Source: Roseivirga sp. BDSF3-8 (GTDB lineage: Bacteria; Bacteroidota; Bacteroidia; Cytophagales; Cyclobacteriaceae). From it: a DNA stretch of 64,000 nt. The number at the start of each line of letters is the position of its first letter. The stretch's first letter is position 1. The notes beneath the pieces were generated by a model. That model saw only the letters and a list, made by a program, of their open reading frames with translations. It did no database searches and had not been told where the DNA came from. The position numbers and the translations under genes were made by a program. Below, piece after piece: positions 26,105 to 34,734 of this stretch. The stretch spans positions 434,001 to 498,000 of the forward strand of contig NZ_JBGNFV010000001.1 in the NCBI RefSeq assembly GCF_041449215.1. Reading direction: 5' to 3'.

Positions 26105-26968
26105 ATGACCGACATTTTCGGGATATTTAAATCATTCTTTGACCCTAAAATAAAGTTTTCGCATAGGGCAGGCGTAGCGATAATCCTGATTTTTATTGCT
26201 GCCTTAATCAATGATGTACTAAGTTTTACTTTTTATTATAGAAACAGCTACAAAATTGAGCAGGTCGAAAAACTCAATAAGATCATCGCGGATACTACCC
26301 TCTCTTCATCTACTAAAAAGAACATGGTTGCCCTGAGAGAGGAAATTATTGAACACACACCATTATCGATACAACTACGTGACAAATTATTCTCAATAAG
26401 CTTTAAGGAAGATACCATATCTAATGAAAGAGATACTTTACAAGCTTATATAAGAGAAAACTATATATCGAAAGATTCTGCCCGTATAATCTACGAGGGC
26501 CTTAGGTATTTTGCTAAAAAAAATTCCACTTTGGATAAAGATGTAGATAAGGCTTCCATTGATAGCGTATTACTTCATGAAAAACTAAGTTTAGATTCAT
26601 CTAGTATAGATGAAATCGACATTTCACCAAAGAATAAAATCCAAAGAAATAGTACAATACATTTTATTTCTTCGACATGGTGGATATTGCTATTCATGGT
26701 TGGCATTTTTTTTACAGCCCTCGCTGATAAAAAACTTCCTATATCAGAAAGGATAGGGATCTTAATCATTGTAGAAATAATTGCATTTGTCATCGCCTGG
26801 GGATTAGCTAATATTTTAGCAACGATACCTATATTTATTGCCCCATGGTTCAACTATTATTTTATAAATGCCTTCATCCCCCCTACTCTCTTAGTACTTA
26901 CAGGGCTAATAGGTAGAAAAATATTCCCAAAAGCTGAAAGTAAAAAAGACGGGCCAATTGAAGAATAG
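26105..26968 (+). CDS. Multi-spanning membrane protein, unknown
   Basis: 287 residues, AT-rich. One membrane segment at about 24-45 (VAIILIFIAALINDVL) is followed by a charged, Ser-rich soluble region of about 140 residues. Then come three or four segments at about 193-280 (WWILLFMVGIFFTAL, then IIVEIIAFVIAWGLANILA and PTLLVLTGLIG). It ends with a Lys/Glu tail. I do not recognise it. It sits between the TcmP set and mcrB, 74 bases before mcrB on the same strand; a membrane effector or an island passenger are both possible. Confidence 0.65.
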   Translation: MTDIFGIFKSFFDPKIKFSHRAGVAIILIFIAALINDVLSFTFYYRNSYKIEQVEKLNKIIADTTLSSSTKKNMVALREEIIEHTPLSIQLRDKLFSISFKEDTISNERDTLQAYIRENYISKDSARIIYEGLRYFAKKNSTLDKDVDKASIDSVLLHEKLSLDSSSIDEIDISPKNKIQRNSTIHFISSTWWILLFMVGIFFTALADKKLPISERIGILIIVEIIAFVIAWGLANILATIPIFIAPWFNYYFINAFIPPTLLVLTGLIGRKIFPKAESKKDGPIEE

Positions 26969-27042
26969 CTGAATTAAGCTAAAGGCAAAAATTCCTGCAA
27001 ATAATTAACCTACAAGAAATACCTGCAAAACACCCTGGCTAT

Positions 27043-29592
27043 ATGGACCTGAAAGAACTGAAGGCTCTGGCGGAGCGCTACCACCGCTACATATCCAAAG
27101 ACCCCGCCCTGTATGAAGACCTAAACGTATTGCCTCTTGAGGTAAAGGAGCAACTGAAACATGCCTACGAAGGCGAGGGGCTGGGTCACCAGCCGGTAAA
27201 CCTGCTGCGCTACATATTGCTGCACAAGCTTACCGAAGGCGAAACGCTCACGCCGGGCACAGTAGATAAGGTAAAGGAAGACTTGGAGCAACGTGACCTG
27301 GGTGCCTATGACTTCCTGGACGAGCAGGTAAGGCAGGACTTTCAGAACCTGCCGGAAAAGTCACGAAGCCCCTTTGCCATGTGGAGCAATGCGGCCAATG
27401 TGCTGTTCCCTTTCTTTAACCGGCCGGAAGAGCGGGAAGACGTAAAGGATTTGCTGGTCAGCCTAGTGGATGATATCATCCGTGAGCTATCGCTGCAGGA
27501 GGTGAGCACGCACGTGGTAGACTTTCGTGGATCGCGGCAGCAGGGCGTGGGCTGGGTGTGGGCCGCCATCTACCCCAATACGGCCAAATCGCACAAAGAC
27601 GCTTACCAGCTTTTTTTCAGCATTACGCACAAGGGGCTGCGGGCCGGCATTGCAAAAGGGCATGACATTAAAGGCGGCCACCCAGGCAACATTTCGGAAA
27701 ACCTTCCGCTGGATCGGGACAGGCTTATTGAGCACATGCAGAGCCTGAAAGCAGAGTGGCTCCGCCTGAATGAAGGGCTAAAGGAAAGCAATAATCAAAG
27801 CCAGCCCCAAACCGCCTACGAGGCTCCGCTAAACCAGATCTTTTACGGCCCTCCGGGCACGGGCAAGACCTACCATACCATCAGCGAGGCGGTAAAGATA
27901 GTGGAGGAGCTAAGCGAAGAGGAATTTCTGGAAAAATACACGGACCGCGACGAGCTAAAAGAAACGTATAACCGCTATGCCAGCGAGGGTCAGATCGCCT
28001 TTTGCACCTTTCACCAGAGCATGGGTTATGAGGACTTTGTGGAGGGCATAAAGCCGGAACTGGTCAGCGGCAGCGAAGCAGAGCAGGGCCAGCAGGTAGC
28101 CTATGAGGTTAAGGACGGCATCTTTAAAGCCCTCTGCAAAAACGCGGAAGGCTACCTGAGCACTAAAAAGACCCTGGATGAGGAGGAGCAGTCAGACATA
28201 AGCCGGGAGGACTTTAGCAAGGGAGCCTTTTACAAGATGTCGTTGGGCAATACGCAGAGCCAGGACGGTGACGCGATCTATAAGTATTGCTTAAAACATG
28301 GGGTGATTGCCCTGGGCTGGGGCGATGATACGGACTTTACGGCGGCGGAGCATGAAGGGGAGATAAAGCGCATTGTGAAAGAACAGGCAATAAACGAAAC
28401 GGTGCCGCGCTTTATGAAGCCCTTTCGCCTGTATATGAATGAGGGGGACTATGTAGTGATCTCTAACGGTAACCTGAAGTTCAGGGCGATAGCCAAAATA
28501 ACCGGCGACTATGAGTACCGCGACGATACGGAGATAGACTTTCACCACTTCCGAAAGGTTAAGTGGCTGCTAAAAGACATCGATTTGCCCCATGGCAAGC
28601 TGTACGAAAACCAGTTTAGCCAGTCTACCCTATACAAGCTGGACTCGGACCTGATCAAAAAAGACTTCTTCGAGCCCTTTAAAAAACAGGAAGACAAGGC
28701 ACCGGACTTCTTCCGCCGCAACTTTGTGCTCATCATAGACGAGATTAACCGCGGCAATGTCTCGCAGATATTCGGTGAGCTGATCACCCTGCTGGAAGCA
28801 GACAAGCGGAAAGGCAACAGTGAAGCGCTGGAGCTGACTCTCCCCTACTCGCAAAAGCCCTTTGGCATACCCAATAACCTGTACCTGGTGGGCACGATGA
28901 ATACGGCCGACCGCAGCGTAGAGGCACTGGACACGGCCCTGAGGCGCCGCTTTATGTTTCGCGAAATGCCACCGGATCCGGATCTGCTGGCTCCGGAGCG
29001 GGCGATCCTGAATATCCTGGAGAACGAAAAAGATATTAGCGATCTGAAAAAACAGAGTTTGTATCAGTTTATCGGATTAGGTAACAATACAGAAGTAAGA
29101 GCGAAAGCACTACGGTTATTACCTAGATTAGAAGCATTGAAATGGATAAGGGAAGGATATGATGATGAGTCAGTAATGGCTCCTGAAGATGTTTTGGATG
29201 GGAAAGACTTAGAACTCACCGGCATCAACCTGAATAAGATGCTGCAGGCGATCAACTACCGCCTGGAGAAGCTGCTGGACAGAGACCATGCTATAGGCCA
29301 CGCCTACTTCCTGGGGGTGTACGAGGCAGACAATCCGCTGGCGGCACTGAAGCAGACTTTTCAGAAGAACATCATCCCCCTGCTACAGGAGTACTTCTAC
29401 GGCGACTATGGCAAAATAGGCCTGGTGCTGGGCAGGGCCTTTGTAAAGGTACGGGAAACGGAGGGCCATGGCTTTGCGGCATTTGACGATATGCACAGCG
29501 ACCTGCGGCAGGACTACGAAGAGCGCAGGGTGTACCACCTCACCGGCCCGGATAGCTGGAAGAAGGAAGACTTTATTGCTATTTATGAATAG
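27043..29592 (+). CDS. mcrB: McrB-like GTPase with EVE-type insert (type IV restriction)
   Basis: 849 residues. The N-terminal 250 residues include a DNA-recognition-like part (HVVDFRGSRQQGVGWVW, LRAGIAKGHD). Walker A GPPGTGKT is at 269-276, then FCTFHQSMGYEDFVEG. Residues about 385-550 form an EVE/PUA-like modified-base pocket (YKMSLGNTQSQDGD, VIALGWGDDTDF, AIAKITGDYEYRDD). Walker B follows, LIIDEINRG (Asp566, Glu567), with VGTMNTADRS as the McrB signature. It should form a ring on modified DNA and drive McrC cleavage. The mcrC start overlaps its end. A stretch at 29035-29215 is clearly AT-richer than the rest. Confidence 0.92.
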   Translation: MDLKELKALAERYHRYISKDPALYEDLNVLPLEVKEQLKHAYEGEGLGHQPVNLLRYILLHKLTEGETLTPGTVDKVKEDLEQRDLGAYDFLDEQVRQDFQNLPEKSRSPFAMWSNAANVLFPFFNRPEEREDVKDLLVSLVDDIIRELSLQEVSTHVVDFRGSRQQGVGWVWAAIYPNTAKSHKDAYQLFFSITHKGLRAGIAKGHDIKGGHPGNISENLPLDRDRLIEHMQSLKAEWLRLNEGLKESNNQSQPQTAYEAPLNQIFYGPPGTGKTYHTISEAVKIVEELSEEEFLEKYTDRDELKETYNRYASEGQIAFCTFHQSMGYEDFVEGIKPELVSGSEAEQGQQVAYEVKDGIFKALCKNAEGYLSTKKTLDEEEQSDISREDFSKGAFYKMSLGNTQSQDGDAIYKYCLKHGVIALGWGDDTDFTAAEHEGEIKRIVKEQAINETVPRFMKPFRLYMNEGDYVVISNGNLKFRAIAKITGDYEYRDDTEIDFHHFRKVKWLLKDIDLPHGKLYENQFSQSTLYKLDSDLIKKDFFEPFKKQEDKAPDFFRRNFVLIIDEINRGNVSQIFGELITLLEADKRKGNSEALELTLPYSQKPFGIPNNLYLVGTMNTADRSVEALDTALRRRFMFREMPPDPDLLAPERAILNILENEKDISDLKKQSLYQFIGLGNNTEVRAKALRLLPRLEALKWIREGYDDESVMAPEDVLDGKDLELTGINLNKMLQAINYRLEKLLDRDHAIGHAYFLGVYEADNPLAALKQTFQKNIIPLLQEYFYGDYGKIGLVLGRAFVKVRETEGHGFAAFDDMHSDLRQDYEERRVYHLTGPDSWKKEDFIAIYE

Positions 29593-30823
29593 CCTGCGCG
29601 TATTTGAGCACGAAGCCCTGTACACATCTGCTGACAGCCGGGGCCGCTGCCTCACCCAGCAGCAGTACGAGCAGCTCTGTGCCTATAATGACCGGCATGG
29701 CAGCCAATACTTTACCGTGCTGCGCCGGGGCATAAAGTTCAGCCACTTTGTAGGCGTGATACAGGTAGGCCGCACCACCATAGAAATACTGCCCAAGACT
29801 GACAACCGCGAGGAAACCGCCTGGCGCAATGTACTACTGCAAATGCTATCCCTATGCGGCAAGGTACCCCGCAAGGTAGTAGCCGATGCCACCCTGCGTA
29901 AGCGAAACGCATCACTGATGGAGCTGTACCTGCACCAGTACCTGGACGAGGTGGAGAGCTTGGCGCACCGGGGCCTGATCAAAAAATATGGCCGCCGCCA
30001 GGGCCAGACCAAAGCGCTGAAGGGCAAACTGCTCATGGCACCCCACCTGCGTAAAAATGTGATCCATAAAGAGCGCTTCTACACCGAGCACACGGTGTAC
30101 TCGGCCGATAACCTCTACAACCAGGTGCTGAAAAAGGGTCTGGAAGTCATCAAAAGCCTGCCCTGCGCCCCGCAAATAAAAGACCGTGCCGCGGGCCTGT
30201 CCCTGTACTTTCAGTCCGTGAGTACCTGCGGCACTGTTACGGAAGAGACCTTTACCCGCCTGCGTCCCACCCGCCATACGGAGGCCTACCGGGAGGCCCT
30301 GGCCATCGCACGCCTGCTCATCCTGAACTACGCCCCGGACATAAAAACCGGTACGGAAAACCTGCTGGCGATCCTCTTTAATATGAATGACCTGTGGGAG
30401 CAATACATTTTCCGCATGCTGCACCGCACCCGCCCGACGGGCGTAATGGTGCATGCACAAAGCAGCAAACACTTCTGGAAAGCCGAAGGCTTACAAGTGA
30501 AAACCATCCGTCCGGACATTGTGATAGAAAAGGACGGCTGCACCTGGGTCATCGACACCAAATGGAAGCGACTGACATTTGCCAAACCATCAGACAACGA
30601 CCTGAAGCAGATGTATGCCTACAACCTGCACTGGAATTGCAGGCACAGCATACTACTTTATCCTCAAACACCTCAAAGTCCCCCTGCGACCTATGGCCGG
30701 TATCTCGCCCATCAGGATGTGGCGCACGGGTGCTCTTTGGCTTTTATCAGTCTGCCGGATGGTAACGGTGGTCTGGAAAAAGAAGTACTACAGAACTTTT
30801 GGAGGTGGCTTGATGCAAAATAG
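29585..30823 (+). CDS. mcrC: McrC-like nuclease subunit
   Basis: 412 residues from the ATG at 29585, 8 bases inside mcrB; the open frame begins earlier (29468), but that extension is a shadow of mcrB. The N-terminal part (LRRGIKFSHFVGVIQVG, IEILPKTD) and KLLMAPHLRKNVIHKERF are McrC hallmarks. The C-terminal PD-(D/E)xK nuclease has RPDIVIE with Asp311 and VIDTKWKRL with Asp324 and Lys326. With McrB it cuts DNA carrying modified cytosines. A diverged copy of the island repeat begins a few bases after its stop. Confidence 0.93.
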   Translation: MNSLRVFEHEALYTSADSRGRCLTQQQYEQLCAYNDRHGSQYFTVLRRGIKFSHFVGVIQVGRTTIEILPKTDNREETAWRNVLLQMLSLCGKVPRKVVADATLRKRNASLMELYLHQYLDEVESLAHRGLIKKYGRRQGQTKALKGKLLMAPHLRKNVIHKERFYTEHTVYSADNLYNQVLKKGLEVIKSLPCAPQIKDRAAGLSLYFQSVSTCGTVTEETFTRLRPTRHTEAYREALAIARLLILNYAPDIKTGTENLLAILFNMNDLWEQYIFRMLHRTRPTGVMVHAQSSKHFWKAEGLQVKTIRPDIVIEKDGCTWVIDTKWKRLTFAKPSDNDLKQMYAYNLHWNCRHSILLYPQTPQSPPATYGRYLAHQDVAHGCSLAFISLPDGNGGLEKEVLQNFWRWLDAK

Positions 30824-30825
30824 TC

Positions 30826-30980
30826 TAAACCATGATTCTTAGGATGGCCCTGATTGCCTTGATTATTTTGATTTCACCTACGGTGAAGGGGATTGGTTTT
30901 GCTTCAGGCAAATACAATAATCAGGGTAATCAAGACAATCAGAAAAATCATGGTTGAGATAGACAAGGAGGTAGAAACGC
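30826..30980 (+). repeat. Palindromic repeat, diverged copy of the Septu-flanking repeat (right end of island)
   Basis: Ends are perfect 10-bp inverted repeats: AACCATGATT at 30828-30837 and AATCATGGTT at 30946-30955. Between them, TGATT-rich sequence on the left mirrors AATCA-rich sequence on the right, around a central hairpin TTCACC-TAC-GGTGAA at 30873-30887. The order of motifs and the tail AGACAAGGAGG match the units at 15549-16275 and 18563-18995, so this is the same element family, about 130 bp of folded core. It starts 4 bases after the mcrC stop. Confidence 0.88.
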
Positions 30981-31026
30981 AGCATCAAACTGCCAGCCTT
31001 TATAGAGAAAGCAGGCAAACACAGGC

Positions 31027-31866
31027 TTACTGCCCCTCAGGATAGGCATGGAGCATACCCTCCAGCACGCTATACATGTAGAGGCTGTTATGGGTCTCGT
31101 TCGTATACTCACGATAATTGAGATCGATATCCTCCTCTTTTTTCAGGAGGGTAATAAAGTCGATGATCTTTTGCCGGTGGTAGGGAGGTACACTTTGGAA
31201 GCTCACAAATACATTCGCTTTTTTCAAGGGCCTGTTAAGCTTTTCTATCTGGTTATTTACTTCGCCGGCGCTGTACCACATACTGGGATCATATATTTGA
31301 TAATGGCTGAAAGTACCGTCAAAAGGTAATATGTAGCCCCCAAAGTAACCGCCGAGGGAGTGCCCGATGAGGATGCGCCGGCCATCTGTGGCATAGTGTT
31401 CATCCACCATAGGCACGACCTCTTCCGTAAGGTAATGGTAAAAGGCGTCTGCGTCTCCTGAGTTGGTGGCATTATACCAGGTGCTGTCTACGGGAGTGCC
31501 ATCATACTCCATACGGCTTTGAGAAAAAGTAAGGTCCCTGCCTCGCTGATTTTCCCATTCCACATGAGGAATGCCTACTACGATATGATGAGGTATTTTC
31601 TTGTTTCCTGCCAGGTCCCACACGATGTTCCGGACAAGGTTAAAGCGCCATTCCGCATCCAGCACATACATAACCGGATAGGCCTTAGCCGTATCGTATT
31701 GCATAGGCAGACTTACCCAGAAGTCCCGGTCTGTATCAGCGTATGCGCTCTCTATAGTATACTTAGTCGCGGCCCATAGGGTAGTATCTGTCTGGGCAAC
31801 AGAAAAATGGCTTATACCTGAAAGTAAGCAGCTTATAAGAATCAGGCGAAGGAAAAAGTGCGTCAT
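31027..31866 (-). CDS. Secreted alpha/beta-hydrolase esterase (esterase D/IroE-like)
   Basis: 279 residues with a signal peptide (FFLRLILISCLLSGISHFSVAQ). The serine hydrolase elbow GHSLGG lies near residue 168 and is followed by GYFGGYILPF. An earlier VMYVLDAEWRF and the putative catalytic His in TNETHNS near the end complete an esterase D-type layout. It should cleave an ester in the periplasm or outside the cell; substrate unknown. It is the first gene right of the defence island and reads toward it. Confidence 0.83.
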   Translation of the reverse strand: MTHFFLRLILISCLLSGISHFSVAQTDTTLWAATKYTIESAYADTDRDFWVSLPMQYDTAKAYPVMYVLDAEWRFNLVRNIVWDLAGNKKIPHHIVVGIPHVEWENQRGRDLTFSQSRMEYDGTPVDSTWYNATNSGDADAFYHYLTEEVVPMVDEHYATDGRRILIGHSLGGYFGGYILPFDGTFSHYQIYDPSMWYSAGEVNNQIEKLNRPLKKANVFVSFQSVPPYHRQKIIDFITLLKKEEDIDLNYREYTNETHNSLYMYSVLEGMLHAYPEGQ

Positions 31867-32835
31867 AATTTTTTAAATAGGTCCAAACAGGCGGCAAATA
31901 TAACGAATGAATCTTCATTAAGCAGAAGAGTAAGCCAGATCCCAAGGGGGCATAGTCCTTAAGAAGTACTACCCCCCTCCGGCTAGCCCTAGCCGCCAAG
32001 CTAAGCACTACGCCCCTCCTGTAGTACGTTAGGTTTGAAGTGATAGAGTTTTGAGTAATGAATGAATTTTGAAGGAGTGAAGGAGTGAATGATGGAAGTG
32101 GTGGGTAACAGAATTATTGAGTGATAGAGTGGGAGTTATAAAGTGTTGAGTGGTGAGGTTGTCGGAAGCGGGTACGGATTTATAAAAATAATTCAATTTG
32201 AAGGTTTTAACGGAGTAAGGGCGAAGGCAAGGCGAACGCACTATAGACTCGTGTAATACTCATAGCGAAGGAGAAGCGAAGCAGAAGCGTAGGATGAGCG
32301 AACCAGAAGCGAAGGATAATTATGGGAAAAAGGGCTGTTTTTAACTAAAAGGTAGCTTTAGCTGAGGAAAGCCGTATAGTAAAAGTACAAAAACAATATC
32401 CTATCTACAAAGGTAATGAGTGAATGATGGAAGTGATAACAGAATAATTGAATAATAGGGTTTTGAGTGGTGAGTTTTTAGCTATGGGTGTACCGGTAGA
32501 GGCGTGATTGATCGCGACTTGTCCCGTCTGGTAAAAAATTAAGGAAGGGTTGTATAACCGAAAAAACGCTCATTCTCACCCGTCTGCAAGCACAGCCCAA
32601 AAGGTAAGCACCAAAATTCCTCTCTGGACTCAGGAGAGGTCCGATTTTCGCTGGGCCCGCAGCCGGTGATCCGACTTTCGGTGGTCCGACTTTCGGGGTT
32701 TGTGGTATGACAATTCGGCCATTACCGTCAACCAGGCTCTCTAATTGAGGGGGAATTGACCTACTCTGATATAAGCCCACTACAATCCCACCTGACACCG
32801 TAGCCCTGATGCACAGTGCAGAAAATCTACCCACG
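31867..32835. other. Gene-free, repeat-rich 1-kb stretch
   Basis: No convincing gene. A palindrome-like GGGGGCATAGT..AGTACTACCCCC lies near 31948-31977. Two purine-rich blocks share GAGTGAATGATGGAAGTG and GTTGAGTGGTGAG-type phrases (about 32078-32163 and 32416-32476), imperfect direct repeats about 345 bases apart. Between them are several GAAGCGAA-type phrases (32255-32325). Near 32638-32698, TCCGACTTTCGG-type phrases recur three times. Open frames here are low in quality and differ in composition from neighbours. Confidence 0.6.
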
Positions 32836-32871
32836 AAAAAAGCCTCAGCGCGATTAGGCACTGAGGCTTTG
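32836..32871 (-). terminator. Hairpin terminator of the sigma factor gene
   Basis: AAAGCCTCAG (32839-32848) pairs with CTGAGGCTTT (32861-32870), with a T run on the minus strand just beyond. It lies 24 bases past the sigma factor stop. Confidence 0.8.
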
Positions 32872-32894
32872 AACATTTTATTGGAACAGCCTGA

Positions 32895-33506
32895 TCAGAT
32901 ATGCTTCTCTTTGTCCTTCACCAGATCGTACATGAGTTCGCGGGCACGGTGAAGCTGGGCCTTTACTGTGCCCAGGGGGGCTTCCAGCTCTTTGGCAATT
33001 TCGTCATAGCTAAGCTCCTGGAAGTAGCGCAGCTTAACAAGCCGCTGATACTTAGGCGGTAGCTTATCCACAAACATACGCATGAGCTCTATCTTCTGGC
33101 TTTTGATAGCCTCCTCCTGCGGGTTGAGGTTATCATCCTGCACATCTATAGTGACGGAGTCCCCATTATCATCCTGGTAGCCAGTATGTATGCTAAGAGT
33201 CTCCAGCTTTTTCTTCCGGATGAAGTCAATGGAATTATTAGTGGCTATACGGAACAGCCAGGTACTGAAAGTGTAATCCTTTTTAAAGCGGTGAAGGTTC
33301 TTAAATGCCTTCGCAAAAGCTTCAATGGTAAGGTCTTCAGCATCATCTACATTTCTCACCATTTTCAGGATCATATGGTATACGGGCTTTTTGTACCGCT
33401 TCATGAGTTCTGCAAAGGCCTGTTCGTCCTTTTCATCCACGGCGCGATCAATAAGCTTAAAATCCTGAAGAGCTTTTGGTGAAAACTGTTTATTACTCAA
33501 ATCCAT
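32895..33506 (-). CDS. ECF-type sigma-70 family RNA polymerase sigma factor
   Basis: 203 residues from the ATG at 33506; an upstream extension of the frame overlaps the glycosyltransferase gene and is not sigma-like. Region 2 spans about 25-95 (AFAELMKRYKKPVYHM, DAEDLTIEAFAKAF, FSTWLFRIATNNSIDFIRKKK). Region 4 spans about 135-195 (LPPKYQRLVKLRYF, SYDEIAKELEAPLGTVKAQLHRARE). A short acidic linker (DDNGDSVTIDVQDDN) separates them. No anti-sigma gene is adjacent, so the control is not visible. It overlaps the 3' end of the glycosyltransferase gene by 10 bases. Confidence 0.9.
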   Translation of the reverse strand: MDLSNKQFSPKALQDFKLIDRAVDEKDEQAFAELMKRYKKPVYHMILKMVRNVDDAEDLTIEAFAKAFKNLHRFKKDYTFSTWLFRIATNNSIDFIRKKKLETLSIHTGYQDDNGDSVTIDVQDDNLNPQEEAIKSQKIELMRMFVDKLPPKYQRLVKLRYFQELSYDEIAKELEAPLGTVKAQLHRARELMYDLVKDKEKHI

Positions 33507-34651
33507 CGTATCCTTTTTTTCAAAAGAGCAGCAGCCCCGGTCAGGGTGTAATATACGGCAAATATTAAATGGTATAAAGGCAAATACCACCAACGGAACC
33601 GCTCGCCCAAGACCCGAATGGCTGTGCACATAGCCAGTACATGTATTGTCGTTCTGACTAAAAAACCTGTGCCAACACTGGTTAGTTCATTTTCATTACC
33701 AAAGGCATTTACAAGGCTGATAAAAAACACAGCCCACCAGGCCACTACAGACAGGGCAAAAATACCGGTGAAAAACTTATCTGCCAGTCTGTAGTGCTTG
33801 CCAGCGGATAAATGCCTTGTTTTTTGCCGGAAATAGGCCCTCCAGGTTTTTTTTGGAATAGACCACATTTGTGATGAGCGGTGGGTCACCACGGCCGTAT
33901 TATCAGCAGTGGCCAGCCGGTTCACCAACAAATCATCGTCCCCTCCTGTAATATGGCTTATCCCTTCAAAGCCATTATTTTTCATAAAAAGGCTCCTGCG
34001 ATAGGCCAGGTTGCGGCCTACTGCCATATAAGGTCGCCCCAGCAGGGCAGAGCCTATGTATTGAAAACCCGTAAGCAGGGTTTCGTACCTGATAAAGCTG
34101 TTCAGTAATCCATCCGCTTTCCGGTATGGACTGTACCCTATAACAATGGATGTGCCATTGTGAAAAGAACCTGCCATAGTGGCAAGCCATTCCTGGTCAA
34201 AAGGCCGGCAGTCTGCATCCGTTAGTACCAACAAATCATAGCTGGCGCTTTGTATCGCCCTAGTAAGCGCATATTTTTTAGTATTATGCCCTTCCGGCAC
34301 CTCATCTATGGTCAGGTACCTGAGCCGGGGAAACTTTGCCATTTCGGCATGCATCCACTCCCTGGTACCGTCACTAGAGCGGTCGTCTGCCAGCACGATC
34401 TCAAAATCAACATAGTGCTGCGCCTCCAGCATTGGGAGCAGGTGCTTCAGATTAGCCAGTTCGTTGTGCGCAGCCACAATGATACTCACCCCTCCGCCCT
34501 CAGCAGAGCTTCGGGACGAATTTCCTTTGAATAAAAAAGCCCCTGCCAGTGTCAGCTCCTGCACCGCACATAGCAGCGTAAGCCACCAGAAGAGCACCAG
34601 AGGCCAGGGGCCGGAAAGGAAATTGTAGGCCATGAAACTAAACATAGACAT
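33497..34651 (-). CDS. Family 2 glycosyltransferase, membrane-anchored
   Basis: About 384 residues from the ATG at 34651; the frame runs back to 34777, but that would overlap tgt and its promoter, and ATGs at 34645 and 34633 are alternatives. An N-terminal membrane segment precedes a GT-A domain: VSIIVAAHNE, LADDRSSDGT, LLVLTDADCRP, HITGGDDDLLV, then RQKTRHLSAGKHY in the place of the QxxRW motif. Two or three C-terminal membrane segments follow. It should transfer sugars from nucleotide donors to a lipid or polysaccharide. Its 3' end overlaps the sigma factor gene. Confidence 0.85.
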   Translation of the reverse strand: MSMFSFMAYNFLSGPWPLVLFWWLTLLCAVQELTLAGAFLFKGNSSRSSAEGGGVSIIVAAHNELANLKHLLPMLEAQHYVDFEIVLADDRSSDGTREWMHAEMAKFPRLRYLTIDEVPEGHNTKKYALTRAIQSASYDLLVLTDADCRPFDQEWLATMAGSFHNGTSIVIGYSPYRKADGLLNSFIRYETLLTGFQYIGSALLGRPYMAVGRNLAYRRSLFMKNNGFEGISHITGGDDDLLVNRLATADNTAVVTHRSSQMWSIPKKTWRAYFRQKTRHLSAGKHYRLADKFFTGIFALSVVAWWAVFFISLVNAFGNENELTSVGTGFLVRTTIHVLAMCTAIRVLGERFRWWYLPLYHLIFAVYYTLTGAAALLKKRIRWI

Positions 34652-34702
34652 AAAGTGTAAGCCACAGGCAAAGAAAAGATTCTTTTCCTCCCTGAAAAAT
34701 GT

Positions 34703-34710
34703 AATTTTGC
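34703..34710 (+). promoter_or_regulatory. Candidate -7 box (TAATTTTG) of tgt
   Basis: TAATTTTG fits TANNTTTG and lies 24 bases before the tgt ATG. A clear -33 TTTG is not visible. Confidence 0.4.
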
Positions 34711-34734
34711 GGCGACGAAAGCAGGTATAAACGT

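Noticed and set aside
29468-29584. Longer N-terminus for McrC
   Set aside because: The extra 39 residues are an out-of-frame reading of mcrB; the ATG at 29585 gives the normal McrC start.
31763-32241. Two small minus-strand ORFs upstream of the esterase
   Set aside because: Low-complexity translation, overlap with the esterase 5' end or purine-rich repeats, no family resemblance.
32478-32876. 132-residue minus-strand ORF after the sigma factor
   Set aside because: It covers the sigma factor terminator hairpin, has no recognisable pattern and runs through repeat-rich sequence.
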